A stretch of DNA of 39,377 nt from positions 1 through 39,377 of the forward strand of contig JAFSGZ010000059.1 of NCBI GenBank assembly GCA_017440545.1, given 5' to 3'. The stretch is from Oscillospiraceae bacterium. Lineage in GTDB: Bacteria; Bacillota; Clostridia; Oscillospirales; Ruminococcaceae. A model generated the notes under the pieces. The model was not told the DNA's origin. It was given only the letters and a program-made list of their open reading frames with translations, and searched no databases. Every line of letters begins with the position of its first letter. Within the stretch, counting starts at the first letter, position 1. The translations under genes were made by a program, and so were the position numbers. Shown piece by piece: positions 9,111 through 16,327 of the stretch.

Positions 9111-10547
9111 ATGCAAGAAGAAACTAAACTTACAAAAAAATACGGTCTGATAACTGCAATAGGTATGGTAATCGGTATAGTTATCGGCTCAGGCGTTTTC
9201 TTTAAGGCACAGGATATACTTAAAAAGACAGACGGAGATATGCCCCTTGGAATTTTAGCATGGCTTATCGGCGGCACAGTTATGATGTTCTGTATTTTGG
9301 CATTTTCGGTTATGGCGCAAAAATACCAAAAGGTAAACGGAATAGTTGACTATGCAGAGGCAACAGTCGGAAATAAATACTCTTATTTCGTAGGTTGGTT
9401 TGTAACCACCGTTTATTTCCCGGGTATGACCTCGGCGCTCGCATGGCTCACAGCAAGATATTTGCTCGTGTTTGTATGCTCTGTAAACCCCTCGCTTAAA
9501 ATCGACCCCGTAGCAGGCCCCGAATGTATGGCGCTTGCAGGATTTTTCCTTATATTAGTTTACGCACTCAACGCTCTTTCACCCAAGCTTGCAGGAAAGC
9601 TTCAGGTATCAACCACTATAATTAAGCTTATCCCGCTTGTTTTAATGGCGATTGTAGGTACAATTTATGGTTTTGTTAACACAAATGATGCAACCGGCAA
9701 TGCTGTTTTGGTTGACAGCTTTGCAACAGCAAAGGGCGATATGAGCACCCTCTTTGGTGCAGTTGTTGCAACCTGCTTTGCTTATGAGGGCTGGATTATA
9801 GCAACCTCTATCAATGCAGAGATTAAAAATGCAAAGAAAAATCTTCCTATTGCACTTGTAGTAGGCGGAATAGTAATTGTAGCAGTTTATATTTTCTATT
9901 ACATAGGAATTGCAGGCGGAAGCGAATCTATTGAGGTTCTTAAAAATGATGGTGCTACAAAGGCATTTGTAAATATCTTTGGCGGCACATTTGGTAATAT
10001 CTTAAACCTCTTTGTTGCAATTTCCTGCCTCGGCACATTAAACGGACTTACAGTAGGAAGCAGCCGCGCGCTTTACTCGGTATCTTCGCGTGGATATGGC
10101 CCCTGCCACAAAATCTTTGGCGAAGTTGATAAAGAAACAAATATGCCTGCAAACTCAGCAGTATTCGGACTTGTTGCTTGCTCAGCATGGCTTGTTTACT
10201 TCTTTGGTGCAAACCTGACTTCAAACTGGTTTGGTGTGTTCGGATTTGACTCAACCGAGCTTCCCATCATCACAGTTTATGCATTCTATATTCCTATTTT
10301 CATTAAGTTTATGATTAAGGAAAAAGATCTTTCTGTTGGCAAGCGCTTTATCCTTCCCGGACTTGCGCTTTTAGGATCAGTATTTATGGTACTTGCTGCA
10401 ATTTATGCACACGGCGTAGTTCCTTATCTTGCTGCAAAGGCAGAGGGAAGATTTTCTTTCCCCGTGCTCTTCTATCTTATCATATTTGCAGTAATTATGG
10501 TTATAGGCGCCCTCTTTATGAAAAAGAAGGAAGTAGCAGAAGACTAA
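9111..10547 (+). CDS. APC family amino-acid permease
   Basis: Inner-membrane amino-acid transporter or exchanger of 478 aa with about twelve transmembrane helices. The N-terminal helix carries the APC substrate-binding break GIVIGSGVFFKAQDI at residues 17-31. TM6 has CFAYEGWIIATSINAE, a family-typical unwound segment. The closest family resemblance is to the LAT/SteT-type exchangers of Firmicutes, but the substrate cannot be assigned. GGAGGCG lies 10 bp upstream of ATG 9111. The gene is alone, with its own promoter upstream and a 14-bp-stem hairpin downstream. Confidence 0.9.
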   Translation: MQEETKLTKKYGLITAIGMVIGIVIGSGVFFKAQDILKKTDGDMPLGILAWLIGGTVMMFCILAFSVMAQKYQKVNGIVDYAEATVGNKYSYFVGWFVTTVYFPGMTSALAWLTARYLLVFVCSVNPSLKIDPVAGPECMALAGFFLILVYALNALSPKLAGKLQVSTTIIKLIPLVLMAIVGTIYGFVNTNDATGNAVLVDSFATAKGDMSTLFGAVVATCFAYEGWIIATSINAEIKNAKKNLPIALVVGGIVIVAVYIFYYIGIAGGSESIEVLKNDGATKAFVNIFGGTFGNILNLFVAISCLGTLNGLTVGSSRALYSVSSRGYGPCHKIFGEVDKETNMPANSAVFGLVACSAWLVYFFGANLTSNWFGVFGFDSTELPIITVYAFYIPIFIKFMIKEKDLSVGKRFILPGLALLGSVFMVLAAIYAHGVVPYLAAKAEGRFSFPVLFYLIIFAVIMVIGALFMKKKEVAED

Positions 10548-10574
10548 CCTTTAAAAAGCTAACCCCGCTCTTAA

Positions 10575-10607
10575 TTAGGGAAATGTTCTTAGCGAACATT
10601 TCCCTAA
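10575..10607. terminator. Strong hairpin downstream of the permease gene
   Basis: TTAGGGAAATGTTC at 10575-10588 pairs perfectly over 14 bp with 10594-10607 around a 5-nt loop. It starts 28 bp after the permease stop and is followed by AGTTTTG. It probably stabilises or terminates the permease mRNA, although the T-run is poor. Confidence 0.6.
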
Positions 10608-10615
10608 AGTTTTGT

Positions 10616-10779
10616 TCGCCTTGCGGCGAGTGATATTGCTTCGCAGTGATATTCGGCTAATGCCGAGTGATATTCGCTTCGCGAGTTTTAAAGGCGAATA
10701 AAATATCACTGAAACCGTAAGGTTTCAATAACACTTTTGCATAGCAAAAATATCACTCCGACAAAGTCGGCATATCACT
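10616..10779. repeat. Array of mini-hairpins punctuated by AGTGATATT / AATATCACT
   Basis: Three direct copies of AGTGATATT (10629, 10645, 10666) are followed by four inverted copies: AATATCACT at 10702 and 10749, AATAACACT at 10727 and CATATCACT at 10771. Between neighbours sit tiny self-complementary stems of different sequence: TCGCC-ttgc-GGCGA, TCGGC-taat-GCCGA, TCGC-ttc-GCGA, GAAACC-gtaa-GGTTTC, TTTTGC-ata-GCAAAA and CCGAC-aaa-GTCGG. The whole is thus a large imperfect inverted repeat that could fold as a branched tree in RNA or single-stranded DNA. No open reading frame of note crosses it. It lies between the permease and rnpB. Function unknown. Confidence 0.9.
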
Positions 10780-10795
10780 ATACAGACAAAAAGAA

Positions 10796-10826
10796 AGAGA
10801 AGACTCGTTTAATGCGAATCTTCTCT
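10796..10826. repeat. Hairpin downstream of the repeat array
   Basis: AGAGAAGA-(c)-TCG at 10796-10807 pairs with CGA-(a)-TCTTCTCT at 10815-10826. It resembles a degenerate terminator without a clear T-run on either strand. Confidence 0.6.
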
Positions 10827-10856
10827 TCTCTGTTGTTAGTAGGGTTGGGCTACTGC

Positions 10857-10892
10857 CCAGCATCGCATTTGTGCTTACAAATGAGATGCTGG
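10857..10892. terminator. Long hairpin downstream of rnpB
   Basis: CCAGCATC/GATGCTGG (8 bp) and CATTTGT/ACAAATG (7 bp) stack around a GCTT loop with a single G-A mismatch. On the minus strand it lies 23 nt beyond the 3' end of RNase P RNA, after a short A-rich linker. It may end or trim that transcript, but no T-run follows. Confidence 0.55.
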
Positions 10893-10914
10893 TTCTAATG
10901 CTTTTTGTTTTAAT

Positions 10915-11266
10915 AAGCGGTAAATCTGTAAGCCGGGTTCTGTCGAGTGTAGCAATCTATCTTGGCAGACTGTTGCCAGACTGCTCTTTGCCATACGAAG
11001 AAAAGGGGGACGGGCAGCCCCGCTAAATCTTTTCTTCCACCGTATGTTGCTTTGGATAGGGTTTACACGGCAGTATAGTCACCTATACTCCGGTGAGCTC
11101 TTACCTCGCCTTTTCACCCTTACCTGCAAAAAAATGCAGGCGGTAATTTTCTGTTGCACTTTCCCGGAAGTTGCCTTCGGCTGCCGTTAGCAGTTATCCT
11201 GCCCTATAAAGCCCGGACTTTCCTCACCGCCCAAAAGGGCTAGCGCTGCTACACAACCTACCGCTT
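10915..11266 (-). ncRNA. rnpB: RNase P RNA, bacterial type A
   Basis: Catalytic RNA subunit of ribonuclease P, which matures tRNA 5' ends. On the minus strand the RNA opens with AAGCGGTAGG and closes with TTTACCGCTT, forming helix P1. The conserved core is plain: GAGGAAAGTCCGGGCT near the 5' end, AACTGCTAACGGC, AGGGTGAAAAGGCGAGGTAAGAG in two pieces around the P8-P10 region, and ACAGAACCCGGCTTA near the 3' end. The length of about 352 nt and the helix layout fit type A rather than the Bacillus type B. Sigma-A promoter elements end 6 bp upstream of the 5' end. Confidence 0.96.
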
Positions 11267-11271
11267 TTGAT

Positions 11272-11300
11272 AGTATACCATAGCTTTAAATTTTTGTCAA
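11272..11300 (-). promoter_or_regulatory. Promoter of rnpB
   Basis: On the minus strand TTGACA (11300-11295) and TATACT (11277-11272) are 17 bp apart, with ATGG before the -10. This is a near-consensus, strong promoter. Transcription would start about at the RNA 5' end (11266). Confidence 0.9.
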
Positions 11301-11306
11301 AGCAAA

Positions 11307-11333
11307 AGCCATTGAAGCGGCGCTTCAATGGCT
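11307..11333 (-). terminator. Terminator of the aconitase-icd operon
   Basis: AGCCATTGAAGC-ggc-GCTTCAATGGCT is a perfect 12-bp stem just after the isocitrate dehydrogenase stop (11341). On the minus strand it is followed by TTTTGCTTT, which runs into the rnpB -35 box (11300-11295). Confidence 0.9.
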
Positions 11334-11340
11334 TTTTATT

Positions 11341-12552
11341 TTAAAGCATCTTTTCAAGTCTTTGTCTGATTTCAAGCATAAACTCGCGGCTGTTAACTGC
11401 GCGTACGCTTGATTTGTCCTCAACAAGTCCTGTTAAGTCCTTTGTCATAATTCCGTCCTCTAAGGTGTCAATGCAGGCCTTTTCAAGCTTGTTTGCATAA
11501 TCAACAAGGTCGGGTAGATTATCAAGCTCGCCTCTTTTTCTAAATGCACCTGTCCAGGCAAAAATTGTTGCCATGGGGTTTGTTGAGGTTTCCTCGCCCT
11601 TTAAATATCTATAATAGTGCCTTGTAACTGTGCCGTGCGCTGCCTCGTATTCGGTTGTGCCGTCGGGAGCAACTAAAACAGAGGTCATCATAGCAAGTGA
11701 ACCAAATGCTGTTGAAACCATATCGCTCATAACGTCGCCGTCGTAGTTTTTGCAGGCCCAGATGTATCCGCCCTCGCTTCTTATAACCCTTGCAACTGCA
11801 TCGTCGATAAGGGTGTAGAAGTAGGTGATACCGAGCTTTTCAAACTCGTCCTTGTAGTTTTCAAACTCTTCCTCAAAAACCTTTTTAAATTCGCCGTCAT
11901 AAACCTTTGAAATGGTGTCCTTTGTGCTGAACCATAAATCCTGCTTTGTATCAATAGCATAGCTAAAGCAAGCCTTTGCAAATGAACGAATGCTGTCCTC
12001 TTTGTTGTGTGCGCCTTGGAAAACGGCAGGGCCATCAACCTTTTGAACGCTGATGGTAGTTTCCTTGCCCGAAACGCCCTTAAAGGTCATAATGCACTCG
12101 CCGGCTTCCTCTGTTTTGAGGTCAACGCTCTTGTAAACGTCGCCGTAGGCGTGTCTTGCAATAGTAATGGGTTTTTTCCAATTTTTAACAACGGGTTTAA
12201 TGTTGTTTATAATGATAGGAGCTCTGAAAACAGTTCCATCTAAAATGGCTCTTATTGTGCCGTTGGGGCTTTTCCACATCTCTGTAAGCTCGGGATACTC
12301 TTCCATACGCTGACGGTTGGGGGTGATGGTTGCACATTTAACTGCTACACCGTACTTTTTGGTGGCATAAGCCGAGTCAAATGTAACCTTATCCTGAGTT
12401 TTGTTGCGGTTTAAAAGACCTAAATCGTAATACTCTGTTTTAAGGTCAACAAAGGGGAGAATAAGCTCATCCTTTATCATCTGCCAGAGCACTCTTGTCA
12501 TCTCGTCGCCGTCCATTTCGACAAGCGGAGTAGTCATTTTAATCTTTTCCAT
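11341..12552 (-). CDS. icd: NADP-dependent isocitrate dehydrogenase, eukaryote-like type
   Basis: Oxidative decarboxylation of isocitrate to 2-oxoglutarate with NADP+ in the cytosol, feeding glutamate synthesis. The 403-aa length and the start TPLVEMDGDEMTRVLW are those of the homodimeric eukaryote-like (type II) enzymes rather than the E. coli type. The substrate-binding region KSPNGTIRAILDGTVFR, the metal-binding aspartates in TLIDDAVARV and GDVMSDMVSTAFGSL, and the NADP region AAHGTVTRHYYRY are all present. It lies 21 bp downstream of the aconitase-family gene on the same strand and ends at a terminator. No citrate synthase gene is in the window. Confidence 0.95.
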   Translation of the reverse strand: MEKIKMTTPLVEMDGDEMTRVLWQMIKDELILPFVDLKTEYYDLGLLNRNKTQDKVTFDSAYATKKYGVAVKCATITPNRQRMEEYPELTEMWKSPNGTIRAILDGTVFRAPIIINNIKPVVKNWKKPITIARHAYGDVYKSVDLKTEEAGECIMTFKGVSGKETTISVQKVDGPAVFQGAHNKEDSIRSFAKACFSYAIDTKQDLWFSTKDTISKVYDGEFKKVFEEEFENYKDEFEKLGITYFYTLIDDAVARVIRSEGGYIWACKNYDGDVMSDMVSTAFGSLAMMTSVLVAPDGTTEYEAAHGTVTRHYYRYLKGEETSTNPMATIFAWTGAFRKRGELDNLPDLVDYANKLEKACIDTLEDGIMTKDLTGLVEDKSSVRAVNSREFMLEIRQRLEKML

Positions 12553-12573
12553 TTTAAAGCTCCTTTTTTAATC

Positions 12574-14811
12574 TTAGTTTCTGTTAGCGTAGTAGTTCAT
12601 AAGACATCCGTCGAGAATAATTTGCTTTTCATCGTCGGTAAGTCCCTTAACATAAAGGGTTATATCCGAAACCTCACCCGATTTTGTAATAACCTTTGCA
12701 TCAAAGCGTTCTTTGCCGTTTTTAATAGCTTCTCTGATGCCTTTTACAAATATAAAGTCGCCGCTTTCAAAGTTAAACTCGGTTTCTTTATCAAGGGTAA
12801 AGGGAAGAATACCCCAGTTTATGCAGTTACTTCTGTAACGCTTGGTTGCAAATTCATAGCAGATGTTTGCAAAGCCGCCTAAAACCTTTTGGCAAGAGGC
12901 TGCCTGCTCACGCGCCGAGCCGTCACCGGGCTTGTTTGCGAAAATTGCAGAGCCAAACTGTGTATTTGCGATGCCTTCTTTGTCTTCGCCTAATGAAGAG
13001 AATACAAACTCGAGTTTTTCTGCCTTTTTGCCGTCACGTCTGAGTGCTTCCTCAGCGGCAACAGCCTTTGCTCTGTCAACATATTCGGGCACGCGGCGGC
13101 TTAATGTAAACTCAGAAAGTCTTAAGGGGTTACTTCTGTAAGATGAAGTTTCACCCGAGGGGATAAGCTCATCGGTTGTTGTAACATCGTCGTGAATAAC
13201 GGCGGCAAGCTCAACAAGTAAATTATCTGAAAGCTCATACATTTTGGGCCAGTCTGTAATGTTGGGGCCCATAATAAGCTCGGTTTCGGGGATTGCCTTT
13301 TTATAGCCGTAGTAAATACGATTTTCGTAAACCTTTTTATCAAAGGTGTAGTCGTTGTGTCTGGGGGTGTAGTCAATATCGGTTGCGGCTGTGATTTTAC
13401 CTTTGTTTAATGCGGTTGCCGCAATGCTTCTTGCATCCATTAAGCAAACGCCTGCAAACTGTCCCTCACCCGGCTTTGAGCCTTCACGGTTGGGGAAGTT
13501 TCTTGTTGTGTGCCTGAGTGAAAGACCGTTGTTTGAGGGAACATCGCCTGCACCAAAGCAGGGACCGCAGAAGCTGGGCTTAATAACTGCGCCTGCCTCG
13601 AGTAGTGCGGCTGTGGCACCGTTTCTTGTAAGCTCCAATGATACGGGAACAGAGGTGGGATAAACGGAAAGTGAGAAGTATCCGTTTCCTGTACTGCTGC
13701 CCGATAAAATGCCTGCAGCCTCATCAATGTTATCAAAAAGACCGCCTGCACAGCCTGCAATTATACCTTGGTCGGCATAAACGCCGTCAGCCTTAATCTT
13801 ATCTGTAAGCTTAACATTAGCCTTTTTAAAGCGCTCGGCAGCTTCCTTTTCAACACCCTTTAAAATCTCCTCGGCATTTTCTAAAAACTCGTGAATGGTG
13901 TATGCGTTGGAGGGGTGGAAGGGAAGTGCTATCATAGACTCAATTTTGCTAAGGTCTATTTCAATCATACGGTCGTAGTATGCTACATTTTTGGGAGAAA
14001 GCTTTTTATAGTCACCCTCTCTGCCGTGGGTTTTGTAAAAGCCTTTAGTAACCTCGTCGGTTTCCCAAATTGAAGAAAGGCAGGTGGTTTCGGTTGTCAT
14101 AACATCAATGCCGTTTCTAAAGTCAATAGGAAGCTTTTCAATTCCGGGGCCTACAAACTCTAAAACCCTGTTATTTACAAAACCGTTTTCAAAGGTTGCT
14201 TTAACAAGTGCTATTGCAACGTCGTGAGGGCCGATACCTCTTTTAACCTCGCCTGTTAAATAGACGAGAACAACCTCGGGCATTTTAACATCCCAGGTGT
14301 TCTTAAGAAGCTGCTTTGCAAGCTCGGGACCGCCCTCGCCAACTGCCATAGTGCCGAGAGCACCATAGCGTGTGTGAGAGTCAGAACCTAAAATCATAGC
14401 ACCGCATTTTGCCATTTCTTCTCTTGCATAGGAATGGATAACGCTTTGGTTTGCGGGGACATAAATTCCGCCGTATTTTTTAGCGGCAGAAAGACCAAAA
14501 ACGTGGTCGTCCTCATTTATAGTTCCGCCAACAGCGCAAAGGCTGTTGTGGCAGTTTGTAAGTGCATAGGGAATAGGAAACTCTTTCATTCCGCTTGCCC
14601 TTGCCTGCTGAATAATTCCAACGTATGTAATATCGTGCGACACCATCGCGTCAAAGGAAATCATAAGCTCATCGTCATTTCCCGATTTGTTGTGTGCAGA
14701 TAATATGCTGTAAGCCATTGTACCGCGTTTTGCTTCTTTAATATCAAAATCGGCAGATTTCTCAACCTTTCCGTCAATTAAAAAAACGCCCTTGTCGTAA
14801 AGTTTTATCAT
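12574..14811 (-). CDS. Aconitase-family hydratase (probable aconitate hydratase)
   Basis: Predicted to interconvert citrate and isocitrate through a [4Fe-4S] cluster. It is 745 aa with the four-domain aconitase layout. LGSDSHTRYGALG (141-153) is the substrate-loop signature. The three cluster cysteines appear to be C354 (AGCAGG) and C415/C418 (FCGPCFG). TRNFPNREGSK at 436-446 is the substrate-binding arginine loop, and the swivel domain follows. The loop around C354 differs from the usual GSCTN form and recalls the YbhJ-like branch, whose activity is less certain. Location directly upstream of icd strongly supports an aconitase role. The ATG at 14811 is preceded by AAAGGGAG. Confidence 0.85.
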   Translation of the reverse strand: MIKLYDKGVFLIDGKVEKSADFDIKEAKRGTMAYSILSAHNKSGNDDELMISFDAMVSHDITYVGIIQQARASGMKEFPIPYALTNCHNSLCAVGGTINEDDHVFGLSAAKKYGGIYVPANQSVIHSYAREEMAKCGAMILGSDSHTRYGALGTMAVGEGGPELAKQLLKNTWDVKMPEVVLVYLTGEVKRGIGPHDVAIALVKATFENGFVNNRVLEFVGPGIEKLPIDFRNGIDVMTTETTCLSSIWETDEVTKGFYKTHGREGDYKKLSPKNVAYYDRMIEIDLSKIESMIALPFHPSNAYTIHEFLENAEEILKGVEKEAAERFKKANVKLTDKIKADGVYADQGIIAGCAGGLFDNIDEAAGILSGSSTGNGYFSLSVYPTSVPVSLELTRNGATAALLEAGAVIKPSFCGPCFGAGDVPSNNGLSLRHTTRNFPNREGSKPGEGQFAGVCLMDARSIAATALNKGKITAATDIDYTPRHNDYTFDKKVYENRIYYGYKKAIPETELIMGPNITDWPKMYELSDNLLVELAAVIHDDVTTTDELIPSGETSSYRSNPLRLSEFTLSRRVPEYVDRAKAVAAEEALRRDGKKAEKLEFVFSSLGEDKEGIANTQFGSAIFANKPGDGSAREQAASCQKVLGGFANICYEFATKRYRSNCINWGILPFTLDKETEFNFESGDFIFVKGIREAIKNGKERFDAKVITKSGEVSDITLYVKGLTDDEKQIILDGCLMNYYANRN

Positions 14812-14850
14812 TTAAGAAACTCCCTTTAAGTTTTTTCAAAAATTATATCT

Positions 14851-14879
14851 ATTGTATCATATAAATTAATTAAGTTCAA
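14851..14879 (-). promoter_or_regulatory. Promoter of the aconitase-icd operon
   Basis: On the minus strand TTGAAC (14879-14874) and TACAAT (14856-14851) are 17 bp apart, about 40 bp upstream of the aconitase ATG. Confidence 0.7.
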
Positions 14880-14896
14880 TAAAAAGTGTAAAGAAT

Positions 14897-16165
14897 TTAT
14901 GCTTTTTCCGTAACAATTTTGTAAAGCTCTTCGGCGGCAAGTCTTGTTTTGGCTACAATGTCGCCGCAATTTTTTGGAAAGCAGTAATAGGGGATATTTC
15001 CGCTTACTATACAGATGACATCTCCTATCTCATACCAGTAATAATCTGAATATAAGCTGTAAGAGCTTTTAGGGGCTTGTGTGAAGCTTAATTTTCCGTC
15101 ACAGCCATTTAAGCTAAAGCCGTCTTTTGTGTGAGTGAGCCTGCCGCTTCCTATTTTGTAAATCTTTTTGTAATCAATTAGGGCGCAGATGTCAACCTCG
15201 CAGGAAAGGTTATATTTTCCCTCTAAAATCTCGTTTTTAACACATTCTCTTTGCCAAGCGTACCAGTCTGGAATATGCTCAAACTCGGTTTCGCCGTTTA
15301 TAGCCTTTATAAATCCTAATTCTGTGAGGGTATACTCTTTTTTGCAGTGCTCACATTTAAGGTTTGTACCTTTTGAGCTCATTTTGCCCTCAACCTTGCA
15401 GTTTGGGCATTTGTATAATACTCGGTTTAATCCTTCGGCTCTAAAGTTCTCGTCTATAACAACACCGTTTTGCTGCTGCCATTTAAAGTTGTCAAAGGAA
15501 AAAGCTTCTTTTAATATGCCGTTTAATTCATCAACGCTCTTTTTCTCTATATCATCTTTTGATAAAAGATATTTTATGTCAGCCGAAACCTTTACTTTTC
15601 TAAGTCTGAGCGAATTGTAAAGCGGGTCGTGTGAAAATGCACCGTAGGTTGTCACCATAACAACAGGAACCTTTAAAAGCTTTAAAAGCTTGCCGAGGCT
15701 TTGGGGCAGAGGAGTTGCTGTGCCGTCAAAGCTGTAGCTTGCTTCGGGGTACATCAAAATTGAGCTTTTATTTTTATCCACACAATGCTTCATATCCTTA
15801 ACAAGCCTTGTGTCTGTTACAAATTTTTTAGTGGGGATACAGCCGAGAAGGCGCATAAGTAAATTTTTTCCAACAAAGCCATCGGAGGTGCAGATAATAT
15901 TAAACGGTCTGTTATAAAAAACATATGAGGCGATTTTAAGGTCAATAAAGCTTGAATGGTTCATTAAAATAAGGCAGGGCTCTTTTTTTGAAAGTTTTTC
16001 CATACCTATTTTATTACATTTAAACCCAGTCTTTAAAAGTGCAGGCAAAGAAAGCACAAACAAAAGTGTTCTGAATATAATATTAGGCTTAAGCGGAGCT
16101 TTGTGAGCTGCGCTCTTAAGCTTTAAAAATTTATCGTAGGAAATTTCCGCAAGTTTAATTTTCAT
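14897..16165 (-). CDS. PlsC-like acyltransferase with C-terminal zinc ribbon
   Basis: Probable membrane-associated 1-acylglycerol-3-phosphate acyltransferase, 422 aa. The catalytic H-x4-D motif is NHSSFID (H70, D75). MYPEASYSFDG at 138-148 takes the place of the EGTRS phosphate-binding motif. A hydrophobic segment at 30-46 may be a membrane anchor. Beyond residue 245 the protein is unusual: C253-x2-C256 and C271-x2-C274 form a zinc ribbon (KCPNCKVEG, CEHCKKEYT), followed by about 145 residues I do not recognise. Typical PlsC proteins stop near 240 residues. Ribosome site GAGGGGG precedes ATG 16165. The exact acyl acceptor is unknown. Confidence 0.82.
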   Translation of the reverse strand: MKIKLAEISYDKFLKLKSAAHKAPLKPNIIFRTLLFVLSLPALLKTGFKCNKIGMEKLSKKEPCLILMNHSSFIDLKIASYVFYNRPFNIICTSDGFVGKNLLMRLLGCIPTKKFVTDTRLVKDMKHCVDKNKSSILMYPEASYSFDGTATPLPQSLGKLLKLLKVPVVMVTTYGAFSHDPLYNSLRLRKVKVSADIKYLLSKDDIEKKSVDELNGILKEAFSFDNFKWQQQNGVVIDENFRAEGLNRVLYKCPNCKVEGKMSSKGTNLKCEHCKKEYTLTELGFIKAINGETEFEHIPDWYAWQRECVKNEILEGKYNLSCEVDICALIDYKKIYKIGSGRLTHTKDGFSLNGCDGKLSFTQAPKSSYSLYSDYYWYEIGDVICIVSGNIPYYCFPKNCGDIVAKTRLAAEELYKIVTEKA

Positions 16166-16187
16166 ATCAAAATCCCCCTCATTATAT

Positions 16188-16216
16188 ATAATACCATATT
16201 TTTATATCATCTACAA
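16188..16216 (-). promoter_or_regulatory. Promoter of the acyltransferase gene
   Basis: On the minus strand TTGTAG (16216-16211) and TATTAT (16193-16188) are 17 bp apart, with ATGG just before the -10. It is back-to-back with the nfn promoter. Confidence 0.65.
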
Positions 16217-16239
16217 TATAAAATTATAGCCAAATGGTA

Positions 16240-16284
16240 TTGTAAAATAAAAAACAAAATGGTATAATAAAAATCTATACCATT
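16240..16284 (+). promoter_or_regulatory. Promoter and inverted repeat of the nfn operon
   Basis: TTGTAA at 16240-16245 and TATAAT at 16263-16268 have a 17-bp spacer and an ATGG extended -10. A perfect inverted repeat, AATGGTATA (16258-16266) and TATACCATT (16276-16284) with a 9-bp gap, covers the -10 and the expected start site. It may be an operator, though the left arm coincides with the extended -10. Confidence 0.6.
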
Positions 16285-16327
16285 ATTTTAAATAGCATAA
16301 CTAAATTATTAATAAACGGGTGATAAA

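Noticed and set aside
10616..10779. Possible CRISPR array
   Set aside because: The repeated word is only 9 bp, spacers are 7-28 bp and self-complementary, the word reverses orientation halfway, and there are no cas genes.
15189..15620. Plus-strand open frame of 143 codons inside the acyltransferase gene
   Set aside because: It is a shadow of the minus-strand gene with no promoter or ribosome site. The minus-strand frame has clear acyltransferase and zinc-ribbon motifs.
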